A stretch of DNA of 64,000 nucleotides from Tetracladium setigerum (lineage: Eukaryota > Ascomycota > Leotiomycetes > Helotiales), in assembly GCA_031472005.1 (NCBI GenBank), contig PZJY01000010.1, forward strand, positions 186,001 to 250,000, in the 5' to 3' direction. The position numbers and the translations under genes are program-made. The notes under the pieces were generated by a model. That model had not been told where the DNA came from. It saw nothing but the letters and a program-made list of their open reading frames with translations, and did no database searches. This document shows, one piece after another, positions 11,724 through 24,859 of the stretch; positions within the stretch are counted from its first letter, which is position 1, and every line of letters begins with the position of its first letter.

Positions 11724-13535
11724 ATGGTTCAAGCCGACAAACTCCCATCCTGGGCTGCTCTCCAAGCTCACCACGACAATGTCGGTCGCAACTTTGTCAT
11801 GAAGGATGCCTTCGTCAAGGACCCCTCTCGCTTCGAGAAGTTCTCCAAGAAGTTCCACAACCCCGCAGACGGTTCCGAGACTCTCTTTGACTTCTCCAAG
11901 AACTTGATCAGCGAGGAAACCCTCAAGATCCTCCTGCAGATCGCAAAGGAGGCTAAGATCGAGGAGTTGCGAGATGCCATGTTCAGTGGAGCCAAGATCA
12001 ACAACACCGAGGACAGAGCTGTCTTGCACGTTGCCCTGAGGAATGTGGGCGGCGCTCCAATTGAAGTGGATGGCAAGGATGTTATGCCAGGTGTGCAGAA
12101 GGAGTTGAAGCACATGGAGGAGTTCAGTGATCAGATCCGAAGCGGAGAATGGAAGGGTTTCACTGGCAAGCCATTGACTACCATCATTAACATTGGTATC
12201 GGTGGTTCCGATCTGTAAGTTGTGCATACCATGCCATCTGCGAGAAAGAGTACCCGTATGGGAAAGAAAGAACAACTTGCTAACAACAACGAAAAACCGC
12301 AGCGGCCCCGTCATGGTCACAGAAGCCCTCAAATTCTACGGCGACCGCAAGCAAACCCTCCACTTCGTCTCCAACATTGACGGTACACACATGGCCGAAG
12401 CTCTTCGTGCCTCCGACCCCGAGACCACGCTCTTCCTGGTCGCATCCAAGACCTTCACCACCGCAGAGACATGCACAAACGCTGCATCTGCCAAGGAATG
12501 GTTCCTCAAGGAGACCGACGGCAAGGGAGAAATCGCTAAGCACTTCGTCGCTCTCTCCACCAACGAGGCCGAAGTCACCAAGTTTGGTATCGATGCCAAG
12601 AACATGTTTGGATTTGAGAACTGGGTCGGTGGCAGATATTCCGTCTGGTCGGCTATTGGCTTGAGTGTGGCCATTCACATTGGCTACAAGAACTTCTATG
12701 AGTTCTTGTCCGGTGCGCATGCTATGGATCAGCATTTCAAGACGACGCCTTTGGAGGAGAATATTCCAGTCATTGCGGGTTTGTTGAGTGTTTATTATTC
12801 CAACTTCTTTGGTGCTCAGACTCACCTCGTTTCTCCGTAAGTTGACCCTTTTTCTTCTTCTTCTTTATTTTATTTATATATATTGATCTGACGGATAAAT
12901 TAGATTCGATCAATACCTCCACCGATTCCCAGCCTACCTCCAACAACTCTCCATGGAATCCAACGGAAAGGCCGTCTCCCGCTCCACCAACAGCTTCATC
13001 AAATACACCACCGGCCCCATCCTCTTCGGTGAACCGGCCACCAACGCCCAACACTCCTTCTACCAACTCCTTCACCAAGGCACCAAGATCATCCCAACCG
13101 ACTTCATCCTCGCCATCGAATCCCACAACCCCATCGACAACAACAAGCACCAAAAGATGCTCGCCTCCAACTTCTTCGCTCAATCCGAGGCCCTCATGGT
13201 CGGCAAGACCGAGGAAGAACTCAAGGCCGAATCCACCCCGAGAAGCTCTACAAGCACAAGACTTTCCTGGGAAATCGCCCAACTACTTCGATCCTCGCGC
13301 AGAAGATTACGCCAGGTACCCTCGGTGCGCTGATTGTGTATTATGAGCATTTGACCTTCACGGAGGGTGCGGTGTGGATATCAATTCTTTTGATCAGTGG
13401 GGTGTCGAGTTGGGCAAGAGTTTGGCGAAGAAGATTTTGGGTGAGTTGGATGCGGGTGCTGCTAGTAGTGAGGGCGCACACGATTCTAGTACGAGTGGGT
13501 TGATTGCTGCTTTCAAGAAGAGCAGTAAGATCTAG
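11724..13535 (+). CDS. pgi: glucose-6-phosphate isomerase
   Basis: Interconverts glucose 6-phosphate and fructose 6-phosphate in glycolysis and gluconeogenesis (cytosol). Exons are 11724-12214, 12303-12836 and 12904-13535, with GTAAGT donors. Start MVQADKLPSWAALQAHHDN is the family N-terminus. Signatures seen: INIGIGGSDLGPVMVTEAL (across intron 1), VASKTFTTAET, FGFENWVGGRYSVWSAIG and IESHNPIDNNKHQKMLASNF. The last exon has two frame breaks, each equal to one missing base: in the CCCC run at 13236-13239, and near 13377 between the codons for GAV-W and INSFDQWGVELGK. Across both breaks the protein is about 552 aa, the family length, and ends in a Ser/Gly-rich tail. Such a gene is unlikely to be dead, so sequencing indels are suspected. 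Confidence 0.93.
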
Positions 13536-13911
13536 ATTTCGATCCTGATCTGGATCTGGATCTGTGGTGTTGGGTCTTGGACTTGGACTTGTGACGACGA
13601 CTGTAGAAAGAGTGAATGATAGGTATATAAAAAAATGGGGAAGTGAGTATTGGCATTGATATCGATCATACACATTGATATCAATATTGATTAGGATGAA
13701 GTTATGAGTTTTTATGAGGAAATATTTCGCTCAGAAGGGGGGGATTGTTTATAGGGTAGCTTTTAGCTTTTGTGAAATGAAAAAAAAAAGATATGAAATG
13801 AAACAAAATGAAAGTTCCTTATAACTGTTTCCGAAAAACAAAATTAAGAAATAGAGATAATGGATTGTATAATCTATCTCTTGGTGACATACGTTGTTGT
13901 GATATGATATA

Positions 13912-13944
13912 AGGAGGAAGAGGAAGAGGAAGAGGAAGAGGAAA
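13912..13944. repeat. GGAAGA microsatellite
   Basis: About five tandem hexamers of GGAAGA type. Confidence 0.85.
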
Positions 13945-14340
13945 GGAGATGGAGGCCATGGAGCACGTGCCCTTTCTTGGCATGAAATCTTGGCACTTTG
14001 GGGCAAGCGGGTGGAAGCTCCAACGTCAAGGGTCAGGTTCAGGAACAGGGTGTCAACAAAAAACCTACAGGGGGAAACCATTGAACTCTCCCTCTCTTCC
14101 ACCACCCGCCGTCGACAGGACAGGCAAAGCAAATTGTCTATCGCAAGGGCAAACAAACAAACAAAAACAGTATCGAAAACGTAACGAACGAACGAACGGG
14201 AAACTGGGGAACGGAAACCGAAACGAAAGCAATAAGGAACAAACGAAAGGAAAGGAATAAGAGGAACGAAACAAAAACGAGAGAGAGACGTAATCAACGA
14301 ATAGTAGCGGGACGAGACGAGGACGAAATCTTTCATCAGA

Positions 14341-14385
14341 CAGACACACACGCGCGCGCGCACGCACACACACGCGACGCACGCG
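14341..14385. repeat. CA/CG alternating tract
   Basis: Alternating purine-pyrimidine tract (CACACA, CGCGCGCGCG, CACACACA, CGCG), potentially Z-DNA forming. Confidence 0.8.
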
Positions 14386-15020
14386 AATTAGTTTGAGAGG
14401 TTGCCCCAATAAGGAGGGGGAAGGGAAAGGGAAAGGGAAAGGAAATTGTAAAGGAATTGCAAAGGACAGGAAAGGAAGAGGGGAGGAGAGCGAAGAGCGA
14501 AGGGAGCGAATTTCGAATTGGACACATAAATTGAAATTGAATTGAAGGTATATTGTAGTGGATTGGGAGTAGAGTGGAAGAATTCACGTCGGACTGCCGT
14601 TGAATTTAGATTGGCGTTAAGTTGGAGTGCCGTTGAATTTAGAAGTGGGATTGTTGCATCTGATTTGCACACAAGGAGGGAAGTGGAGTGGAGTGGTTTG
14701 TCACTACGAAAGAAGAAAGGGGTGTTAGCTAAAGGAAAGGTGAAAGGACAGGGAAGGAAAGGGAAAAGAGGTCTAGCTGGGTTTGAGTAAGGATTGAAAG
14801 ATTGAACAAAAAGAGCTTGATAAGTCGAAGTTTGAAGGCTTGAGAATTGTGGAGATTGAGGAAATTGAAGGATTTGAAGAGTTCAAAGGTCGGGAAATCG
14901 AATAGTCGCAAGGCCGAAGATCGAAGATTGAGGATTGAGGATTGAGGATTGCTTGAAGCTAGAGAAGTTCAACAGTCGAAGGGAGGGAGAAAGAGCTAGG
15001 GTATTTTTTTGCGACCTTGA

Positions 15021-15048
15021 GGAGAGAGAGAGAGAGAGAGAGAGAGAG
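15021..15048. repeat. GA dinucleotide repeat
   Basis: About 14 uninterrupted GA units, some 280 bp upstream of the next start codon. Confidence 0.9.
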
Positions 15049-15326
15049 CTCTACGGACTTTCAACATCAGCGGACAGACAGCCAATCTCTAAGGACGGTC
15101 GGTCAACAACAACCTACAACGAACGACCTACACTTTGCCTACCTACAACCTCCATAACTAGGTACGTACAACTTGGCTTGGCTTGCTGCTGCACGATATA
15201 CCTACCTACCTACCAACCAAAGAAAGCAGAGCTTCAAAAACATCAATACTCACTCCTACGCAATTTCACTACAGTACGACCTTTTTTTAATTTCAACAAA
15301 TTCCCATCCAACACGAAAAAAAAACA

Positions 15327-17075
15327 ATGATGAAACCATACATCCTAACAGGCCTAATAAGCCTATTTCTAGCATCATCATCCTCTTCATCGTCAAGAGG
15401 AGGTGGTGGACTAGTAAGAGCAGAAGTCGTGGAGTCGGAAGAGGAGATTGATGCGCAGAGTCGCATTCCGTTGCCGAGTTATCATTATGGCGCTGTTGTT
15501 GAGGTGGAGTGTTTGAATCGGTCTATGTGAGTTATTTCGACTTATTTATTGTTTATATCTTTTGAAGAGAAATGTGGGAGGGGAGGGGATGGGAGAGGGG
15601 CAGAGTGAAGTTAAAGGGGTAATGAATGGTTTTAGGAGCAGGAGAGTGACATTGCGGATGTTGAATTAGAATGACATTGCGAATGTTGAATTAGAATCAA
15701 GTGGTTCTGTTTCATCAGCTTCAGATGATCTTCCATTGCGTTTTCCTGAAAAGGGGGAGCAAAAATATCACTCAGCCTAAGGTTGAGGTACTACCCACAT
15801 CAAAAAACACATCACTAACATGTCATTTCATACAGAGAAACGGGTGAGCACATCTCCAACGAGAAGAACGAGTTACAATATATTCCCTTTCCGGTTTGTA
15901 ACGAGACTGGAAAACCGCTGGAATTGCATTATGGTGTTGAAGATGGTATGTTTCTCTTTCTTTCTTTCTCTTTCGTTATGTCGTTTGAGTCCACTGCTCT
16001 TGAAATACATCGGCTGCCATTAAGAGAGACCATTACTGACAACTCCAAATTTGACTGTAGAACTCAATTGTACCATTCCATTCATTGATGATGCGTTCTT
16101 TCATCTACTCGAATTCTATATTCATAATGATGTTCCGCTTTCATGTCGGGTTCCTTCACGACCAGCACCTTATATCAGGACGCCTGATACGTTGGAGAAG
16201 CCACGGGAATATGTGAGTTCATTGCTTCTCTTAAATCTCTTCCCAATCGATATCTTCACAATCCTTCCGAACAATTTCACACCTTCCCCCTCCCATTACA
16301 CAACTCTTGAAAATAATTCTAATATTTAAAGGTCCCCCTCATCTTCGCCCTAGCAGGCACCCTCCAACTCTCCCACCTCCACATCTCAACTCACCTCAAC
16401 ATCCTCCTCCACTCCTCTCCCAAACACCACCTCCGCCCCCACGACAGCGGCATCATCGACTCCGGCGCCGCCTACTCCACCTCCCCGCTCTCGCACCTCC
16501 ACGGCCCCTCGGCAACCACAAAACGCTTCGTCATCGGCGACACCCTCCCACTTCAATTCTCCATCCGATGGTTCCCTACGCCGCATCTGCCGCGCACGAA
16601 TGGCAAGGTGGCGTGGAATGGGATGGGAGGGCATTTCTACGCGAGCACGTTCTTTTATTGTGTCGTTAGTGCGCTTGTGGGGGGACGGTGGTGGGGAGTT
16701 GGGTGTTGGGTGTTGTGGTGCCGAGGAGGATGAGGGGAGGGGGTTGGGTGGGGCGACGCCGTTGGGGTTTGGGGTTGGGAAGGTTGGAGGGGGTGGTGGT
16801 GTTGGGAATGGGTGGGGGAAGAGGGTTGATTGACTCGTGGGGTGGGTGAAGGGGGTGAGAAGGGGAGGAGGGAGAAGGTGAGGGTGAAGGAGAAGGGAGA
16901 AAGGGATGGTGGTGGTGGTGGTGGTTCTGGTGGAGGTGTAAATGTAATTGGAAGTAGAAGTGCAAGTGTTGCCAGAAGTGATTCGGCGGCTGCAGCAGCA
17001 GCGTGGAGTGGAAAGATGGGCATGGGAAGGGAAGGATGGGGCGAAGAAGGGGGGAGTTGGGATGTTTGGAGTTAG
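15327..17075 (+). CDS. unrecognised secretory-pathway single-pass membrane protein
   Basis: I do not recognise the family. Exons: 15327-15526, 15836-15945, 16061-16212 and 16332 onward, each with clean GTGAGT/GTATGT donors and matching phases. The N-terminus is a signal peptide (MMKPYILTGLISLFLASSSS). The lumenal part has paired cysteines (VEVECLNRS, FPVCNETG, LNCTIPF, LSCRVPSRP), then a compact domain (LIFALAGTLQLSHLHIS, FVIGDTLPLQFSIRWFPTP). A C-terminal helix begins FYASTFFYCVVSALVG. As read, the frame ends at 16733 inside this helix. After the G6 run at 16679-16684 another frame completes the helix (TVVGSWVLGVVVPRR). Further frame changes in G-rich DNA are needed to reach a plausible cytosolic tail (GGATPLGFGVGK, SRSASVARSDS) ending at 17075. 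Everything after 16680 is uncertain. Confidence 0.7.
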
Positions 17076-18518
17076 TTAATGATGGCCCGATTGGATTAGT
17101 TATATTTATATTTATATTATGTATTAATCTTTACTTGTTGTTACTTGCTTGTTCCCCTAACTCTTGCTGCTTCTTAGTGCTGCTGTGATTATAATGTGGT
17201 CTTGGTGCTTGCTTGCTTTGTCGTCTTTGGTTTTTGGTCTACTGTTGTTTTTGCTGAGTTATGCTATGCTATGCTTAATGATCCGTCCTCAGCGATGGGT
17301 ACCTAGGGTAGTTGGGTGGGAAAGGGTTACAAGGTAGCAGATCCATACACACACACACACACACAACAAACTGAGAGGGAAGATAAAGCAGAGTAGACAT
17401 GCAATCAAAAGTAAGGGGGGGAGGGGTAGGGTAGTGTATAATGTATTTAAATATATGTATTTATTCCTCTCATTATTTTTCAAGTTAAGTTTATGTTTTT
17501 CGTTTTTGGTAGGATCAAATTTGAGTTTTGTGTATTTAAGGATGAGTGAGGAGATAACGATGTGGGAAGCTTGAGGTCAATTAAGGATAAGATAAGTTTA
17601 AAGAGGAATTGGGGGTTAGAGTAGATTATAATAATAATCTCACAGCATTAATGTGTTTAGATGGGATGAAACTTTTTATAATAGAAACGTATTGTCAATT
17701 ACCTATCTAGGAGGCTAGGATATGTGGGTGGGTTTTTAGGTGAGAAATATCATATATGTTAAAAGATATATAGGTAGATCTTACATACTGCTTGCTTGCT
17801 TGCTGGTGGTGCTGGTGGCGGTGTGGGTATTGTGGATCTAGTGAAGACGGACGGGATGGACGGATAGTTCTTCTTTCTTTACTTTTGTCATTCTCTGCCT
17901 ATCTGCATCGTCTGTCAGTTGGTAGTGCAAGTCAGTTTGAGGCCTTGGTTATTGCTAACTGTTGGGTTGGCTGGCTGGCTGGTTACTACTGTTGGTCTTT
18001 ATTCATTGATCCATTGATCCATTGATTCATTCATTCATTCATCCCTCCCCTCACTTACTTCAACTTACCTAGGGGGTAATCTAATATATAATATAAATGA
18101 AGACAGATAGGTGTGGTATCATATCGATTCGTTCCCTCCCCCCTCCTCTCATTCTCTCTGGATTGGTAAATTTATTCTTCCCTTCATTCTTCCCCTCACT
18201 CTTTCATTCAATCTTTCATTCTCTCCCTCCTCCTTTGAATTTTTCTCTTCTCTCTTCCCCCTTCTGCCCTTTCCCCTTTAGATTTATATCCTCGTATCAT
18301 CATTTCTCAGTCCTTGACTACCCATACATCCATACATCCATACATTCACACATCCATACCCCTTAGGCAGACTTTCACCTCTGGAAATGCCATACATAAA
18401 CCAAGTCTGGTCCTGCAATCCATCCATTCATCCATCCATCCCAACATCTCAACATCTCGACATTCCGATTTCATAACTTCCCCCTCTCAATTCGAATTGA
18501 GCAAACTACTAATCTGCA
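17076..18518. other. convergent intergenic region, no gene seen
   Basis: Between two genes that converge on it. AT-rich from 17090 to 17780, with tetranucleotide tracts near 18000-18045 (ATTC/ATTG) and 18323-18360 (CATA/CATC). No coding signal. Confidence 0.5.
17346..17364. repeat. CA dinucleotide repeat
   Basis: About nine CA units. Confidence 0.85.
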
Positions 18519-21029
18519 TCAAACCCCCTGCGCCGTTCGAATCCCCATCTCCTCCTCTGTCACAGCTCCCACCGCTCCCGAAGTCGATAAGAACGATGAT
18601 GATCTGCTCGCACTCATTAACCCAACACCACCACCAGTACCACCAGCTCTATTGATCCCATTCCGCTGCTGCGCCCAGGCCACAGAATCTGAATCCAGAA
18701 GGCCAAACGCATTACCCCAACCCACCCAATCCACCGTCAAAGTCGGTAAGAATCTCAGTTTCATCTCCTCCACAGGCTGCACGTATGACGGTCTCGTGCA
18801 CGCGCGTATGAAATCATCCATTTGATAATGTCTTTTCAGCTTCATTTTCTCCTCATGCTTCCCCCCTCCTTCTCCACCACCACCAACATAAGCAAACTCC
18901 TCCCCTATACTCTCGGCAGTCGCAGCCTCCGGAAAACGAATCGAGCAAGCGCTCGCCGTCTTTCTCAACATCTCCTGCATCAACCTCGCGACCGGAAGAC
19001 TCCCCACAGATTCCTCCAGCATTTCCATACCAGCCTTCACAGCCTCCGGACCATCTTTACAACGACCTTCAATACCACCGGGGAAGAGGCGAGCGAGGAC
19101 GTCGACGAAGTGGAGAAGCGAGTACATTTGTAGCACGGGTTGATAGCAACACGTGAATATCACGCGGTACTGCTCGTCGAGGAGGGCGATGCCTTTCTGG
19201 GCGTGGCGCCAGATAATGTTTTCGATGAGGTGGGAGGGGAAGTCGGGGAGACTGAGGAGAGGTTGGAGGAGGTGGATGATGGAGTGGGAGAAGAGGATGC
19301 TATTGGGAGGGGAAAGGTGGATGATGTCATTAGCATGTAAAATATCCAAACCCAAAAAAAAGAAGAAGAGAGAAACCAAAAATCAGAGATAGGTAACCAA
19401 AAACAAAAACAGAGTGAAGATTTTATGTATCGGTAGAAAAAGAAAGGAGAGAAAACATTGAAATGCAGCACCTACAGAAGCGAGAGAGCCTGCGGCAAGG
19501 CTTGGCTTTTGATAGTTTCCATGTTGCCAATGACATCCGGAAGTAACTTCCGCCAATGAACAAAGCGGCTGTAGAATTCGAGAACCTCATGTGCTGAGAT
19601 GCGAGGACCTGGTTGGGAGTAGAGGGCAACGGTGACATCTTCAATAATGGAGATCAACTTGAATTTCTCGCGCGAGATGGTCGCTTGCAGACTCGGCCAT
19701 GCACCGACTCGATCAGTGATATGCGAGTAGAAGTGCCAGCTGGCATTGTCACGTAGATGATCCTCGCTACTGTCTTCGTCATGTTCTTGGATATCTCCAA
19801 GTTCGACTCGGGATGGTACTTGGAATGTAACCTGTGCCCATTCACTGCTTCAATTAGTCCAATCCTCTTGAAAAATGGAAGAAGAAGAAGAAGAAGAAGA
19901 AGAAGAAAGGGAGTAAATTCATAACTCACACATTCAAGCTTTGCACTCCTTGCACCGTACTCCTCCACACCGCCCGAGCAGCATCTCCATCCTGCAGTTG
20001 TAATCGTGGGAGACACCCGATCGCCACTTTCAGATAAGAGGTCGCATGAAGGCCATTGCCCCTGGCTAACTCAACCAGAAACATAATCGCAAAGGCTTGG
20101 ATGCTGGTGATTTGAAGATCATCGGGATCCATTTTTTCACGAACGGCCTCGACGAACTCCTTGCCCAGAATGGCATAATCAACCAGATCTTCATCGTCCT
20201 TCATGTGTAGGTGACAAGCCATAGCACATAAAGCATTCGTGAGAATTGGAGAGCAGTATTGAGTGCCATTGTGATAACTGTTGACGAAGTGACCCTCGTC
20301 AAATAAAGTGTGCACCGGATGAACCCATGCAAAGTAGAGCTGGAATAGGTGATTTAGAACAGTCTTGTCATCGGTGACCTCGGTCCAACGAGGAGTTTGA
20401 GAATTGAAAACATCAGTCATCTCATGATCACTAGCAGGACCAGCCACTGAAGTGTGCGAAGTCAACGGCGAAAGTCCCTCTTGATCCACCGCCGTCGCCG
20501 TTCGACCAATTGCTTTGACGATGCTTTCATGGCTGTCGCCATTCTTCAGCATGTCCAGGATCTCAGGAACTTTGTTGTCAGCCGAGAGAGACTGGAAGAT
20601 CTGGCGCGCAAGGTGGTTTTTTATCTGAAGATGCTTAATCTGCTTGACCAGCTCCTCTTTGGCGTGCTTGATATGGATCTCGTAGATACACTCGTGATCC
20701 TCGACACGCGTTGCGCATCTTTTACACGGCGTTCGACCGTCACACTGCATGAGTTTAGCACACGTAAAACGAATAAGATATCGAACACAAGACCTGCCGC
20801 TGTTCTCAATAAGAAACGCAGAAACACATACCTTTGCACGAGCTTTCTTGCAATTGAGACATGCATTCCGAGTTATGGACTCGGGTGCCTTCCTCTGCTT
20901 GGGAGCTTCCGAGTTTCGATGAAGAGGCTCGGCCGAGGAACCGCTATCAGGAGTTGATTGATTGTTGGAACTGGATTTGCTGCTATCGCCAAACGATGGC
21001 CTGATCCGGCGGAAGACTTTGTCCGACAT
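18519..21029 (-). CDS. Zn(II)2Cys6 transcription factor with fungal regulator domain
   Basis: Nuclear DNA-binding regulator, 720 aa. Exons: 20832-21029, 19930-20744, 19476-19844 and 18519-19299. The cluster is ACLNCKKARAK, then CDGRTPCKRCATRVEDHEC, split by intron 1 after the AK, a common intron position. A coiled linker follows (EELVKQIKHLQIKNHLARQI). The middle homology region has the usual LFQLYFAWVHPVHTLFDEGH and GLHATSYLKVAIGCLPRLQL. The C-terminal part includes YRVIFTCCYQPVLQMYSLLH. Intron 2 contains a long GAA repeat and the last intron is long (176 nt), but all joins keep frame. No damage seen. The target pathway cannot be told from sequence, and the neighbours do not suggest one. Confidence 0.88.
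19878..19908. repeat. GAA microsatellite in an intron
   Basis: About ten GAA units within intron 2 of the Zn2Cys6 gene. On the coding strand it is a TTC tract beside the acceptor. Confidence 0.9.
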
Positions 21030-24000
21030 TTTAACTCAACTTCAGACTTCGCAGCCATGGGAGGTTTTGTACGTCTTTGCTGTGGTGCAATCTGAGGAAC
21101 GGTGCCTCTTCCAACTTACCTTACTCCGCCTTTCAGATCGGAGTCGGAATAGACCCCTATAGATGGTGATCCAAGCAGCTTACCTAAATGGTAAATAAGA
21201 AAGAGGCGACAAGTATCATCGTGCGAGGTGTTTTGTGTAGGGCGTAATGTGGTGGAGAGGGGCTTTGGGTGGATTCCACAGACACTTTAGGCATCTGATC
21301 ATTGCCCAGCCTCCTTATACGATTCGAGTAGTGCAATATGGCAATGTGCGGAGGGCGGTCCGTTATAGTTCGATCCAAATACTGCTGTGCGCGTCTGGAC
21401 GAGCCTGCAGCGGAGCAAAGTCCGTGGCCAAAGTCTCTCCAATCAATGACAGTGAAGGGCTTTTTCATTCTAAGATGAGACAACGAAGAAAGCGATGTTC
21501 GGAACAGGGGATTTTACCACCATCAAGAAATCGCTCGATATTCTCGATACTGGATGATGGAGAGGATGAACAAGATGGACAACAATGTACAAATTCGTCA
21601 TAAAAGAGGGGCATTGCTGCAGTTCCCCCTTCCCTGTTTCCACGGACGAGACAAGAGGCGCTCTACCCGTCAGATATGATATCCAGTAATGTTTTTGAGC
21701 CGACGGAGGAATAGTGTTCTGGATTGTTTACTTTGATTGATGTAACCGAACGAATCCCTTCAATTCTCACCGTTCGATATCTCGAGGGGGAGAAAGAGAT
21801 GGAATTGTGCGTAAAACACCTCATGCCTCCTCTATCTCACCCCGCAACAACATCTGCCGAAGCCAGAGACCAGAAGAGGTGATGTGTGTTGTGTGTGCAC
21901 CTCTCAACCATCCGTGTGGCGTGTGCTGTTCAACGGGGGGGCTTTCGACCGCCGAGCAGACAGGGTGTATTCTGAGATCGCACAGCGAACGAGTGATCGA
22001 ATGACAGTAGTGTTGGTGGCAATAAAAGTGTAACCAGCTGCAAGCAGCAGCAGCGGCAGCAGCAGAATAGGTTGAATAATGGAAGAAGAGCTGTGGGGTT
22101 GTTTGTTTGTGAGGTTGAAGGGGTTCCAGATCACGATTTCGGCTAATCGGAGGTAAGTCCGTCTCCAGCTTGGCAGCTGGATATGGACTTTAATCATGAA
22201 GCGTAACAAATAAGCCAAACCTGGCATTTGTTTGGAAAACGATGGGAATATCTGTGGTTGATGCGCTTCCGCCGTTGAAGTTCTAGCTCATCGGCAGATT
22301 CGCAAAGAAACTTTCGGCATCTGACGGCGAGGGAGGGATGGAGGAATTGTTCTTGGGATGCATGGTCGTCAAGCTTTTGCTCGCTTCAACACACTTTCGA
22401 GTATCCAAGCATCTCAGAGGACGGATGCAAAGTCCGAAGAGTGACAATACCAGCCAGCCTAAACGTCGAAAAGGCAAGCTGCGTTCACCTCGCTGCTCCC
22501 GGATTGGCTTCCAGATACCTGGGATCCCAAGCAAACGGATTTTCCATCAACAGGATCATGATTGAATTCTATAAATTTCGATGCCTCACGATCAGATTTC
22601 GATCCCTTTTCCGTCGCGGCAGTGTCGCTGTCTGGCCGCTGCTAACACACCATGCAATCGCTTCTTCTCATTGGAAGGATGGGACGATTGATATTCGTAC
22701 CATGATTGCTATCGTCGTGGAACCGTCGGAGGGATCGAAATGTTGGAATGGTCTAGACTCGTGTGTCCATGCATGCAGCAGCACGGTGAAGAGGCGCATG
22801 TATACTTTCAACAGCTTTGGTCTAGGCTCTTACTCTCATCATAAGCAAGATCTTTGAAGCCTGCCTATACACGCAACACGGCAGGGAAGAGGCGAGAACA
22901 CTTCATTGCAGCTCCCTGACCAGCTGAAATTTTTAAAGACGATGTTAACTTTTGGATGTTTCCTCCAGCGCCACAGTGAGGCAAACGCGAGTCAAATCCT
23001 TGGTATTGTTCGAGACGACGATACACCGCATGGCCATTTCAATCAGCACAATCTTTCTCTCTCTCTCTCTCACACACAAACGCGCACACACACGTCGTTT
23101 CAATGACTGATGTGTCCATCTATTGGCTGACTGGGGGTGCCTTTGTGGCTCCTGTACTGTAAGAGAAAATCCCGAGACTTCGCTTCGTCTGTTGACGTCG
23201 AAAGGCGAGCGCGCCAAAGCAAAACCATCGAGACACGTATGAACTGTACAGCATGCATACATATTGTGTGATAGAACACCAAGACCGAAAACACTTCGAT
23301 CTCACCCATCGATCAGTAATCGACTTCACAACAAACGGCCAAACAAATGCTGCCGATTGCAATGTAAGCGATCCATACGCTGAAATGATGCGTAGGTATC
23401 TCCCCAATCCTGCTGCAAGTTTGGCTTATCGGTCTCTCTTGGGAAGAGAAAGCTACTCTGAATCGAATAATCACCAAAGATAAGATGGGGAGAGAGAGAG
23501 AAATTGAGAGCTCGAGGGCGCGAGCGGGAATAAATGCTGCTTCAGGCTAAACCTCTCCTTCAGTTTCACCGTCATCGACCTCACCTCCCGGAACAAACCA
23601 TCCCAAAGAATTTAAAGATTTACGCACGATTTGGTGCGAAAAATATTCATTCGTTCCGGCCGGCAACATCCATGTCCTACCACCTTCCCTTGACTTCGTC
23701 GGAGACGGGCTTGCTTCGATATCTCGAGGTTGATGGCGGCCGATCAGAAGGAGGAATTTCAGATTTATGAACCCCCTCCAAGAACCAAGGGAGAGCAATG
23801 GAGGGGCTTGGACTTGCCTCAACGCCAGCCGAGTGGTTACTTCGTAAGTGAGGTGGTTACTGCAAGTCGATCCATAACACGGTAGTGGCGGTTGTGTTTG
23901 TTTTTGTTTTAGTTCTGTTGTGTTGTTGTGTTATGGTGTTATGGTGTTGTGTTTGAGAATGAAAGATTGAAGATGAAAGGGGACGTGGTTGTTTAATATA

Positions 24001-24859
24001 TATGGAGAGAATATTGGCGAAATTTCCCATGAATCACTTCCAATTATGATAACCGCAATGACGTTCATCCCTTTCCCAACCCGAAGGAAAGTGATGGGAT
24101 GCGATGGAACATGCCGTTGTAGAATAATAAGCAGGCGGCCCTGTTGGTGACATCTGGTGCAAATCTTGGTTTGACTTGGTTTGTGTGGTTGCACAGTCTC
24201 GAGTGCCACCTCATATCCACATTCCTCGAGTAAAAGACAAAGATAGGTAACGTGACTTTTTCTATGCACCGCTCCTTCTGCCTCCTTTTGAGGGCAACGT
24301 ACATTTCTAGTATGCAAAAGTTTTCTTGCTGAAGATGTTATGGGTTTCGTTACATCGATGGCGAATTAGTTTGAGAATGACCTGTCTTAGACAAGAGGTG
24401 AGATCTGAGGTTGAGCTGGGAATGGACTAGCATTTTCAACTTTATATAAGAAATTGTTTACCATTCAGTGTAGTTGTTAGTATGATATGCTTGGGGTTCA
24501 GAAGATGAATATCGAGGTTGTTTTCGGGCGCAGCTGCTGATTAATTTGTTCCATTTAATGGAGGAATGATTTTGCTCCAGACATAAAAGGATCAACTTAT
24601 ATTCCTGCCTGTTTCCCGAAAGTCACTATACACCCTTCCTTCTGCGGCTTAGACTTACTACATGCCTGAGAACATCTGCTTGTCTCCTGATGAAAAGAAA
24701 CGCGGCAAATGGGTTGGCTGGTTTTGAAAGAATACGCAACATAACATGCGTTCTATTTTGGTAGGTCCAAATATACATGTCTACTCCCAATCGTACATCT
24801 TCTTTAGTGACCACTGTGTCTTCCCATATCTCTCGTACAATTCTCCATGAATACATCCA
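21030..24859. other. 3.8-kb region with no recognisable gene
   Basis: Only short frames without motif, splice context or protein-like composition. Contains a CT/CA tract at 23057-23095 and CAG/CTG-rich sequence near 22040-22070. The 5' side is the promoter of the minus-strand regulator. Transcribed non-coding RNA cannot be excluded. Confidence 0.45.
23057..23095. repeat. CT then CA dinucleotide tract
   Basis: Eight or nine CT units followed by CA-rich units. Confidence 0.8.

Larger units (their letters stand above)
13536..15326. other. long low-complexity intergenic/leader region
   Basis: No gene. The plus strand is purine-rich over most of 13910-15050 with several microsatellites, so long spurious frames arise on the minus strand (Phe/Leu/Ser-rich). 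It probably contains the promoter and long leader of the gene starting at 15327. CACGTG occurs near 13964. Confidence 0.5.

Noticed and set aside
11709..12332. 207-codon minus-strand open frame opposite PGI exon 1
   Set aside because: Exact antisense of a conserved exon; codon-bias shadow with no family resemblance.
12280..12825. 181-codon minus-strand open frame opposite PGI exon 2
   Set aside because: Antisense shadow of the coding exon.
12770..13282. 170-codon minus-strand open frame opposite PGI exon 3
   Set aside because: Antisense shadow, crosses an intron with low-complexity Lys residues.
13749..14369. 206-codon minus-strand frame rich in Phe, Leu, Ser
   Set aside because: Arises from plus-strand purine-rich low complexity; no motif and no start context.
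16386..17023. Minus-strand frames with long Pro/His/Ser runs
   Set aside because: Antisense of G-rich coding DNA of the membrane protein gene.
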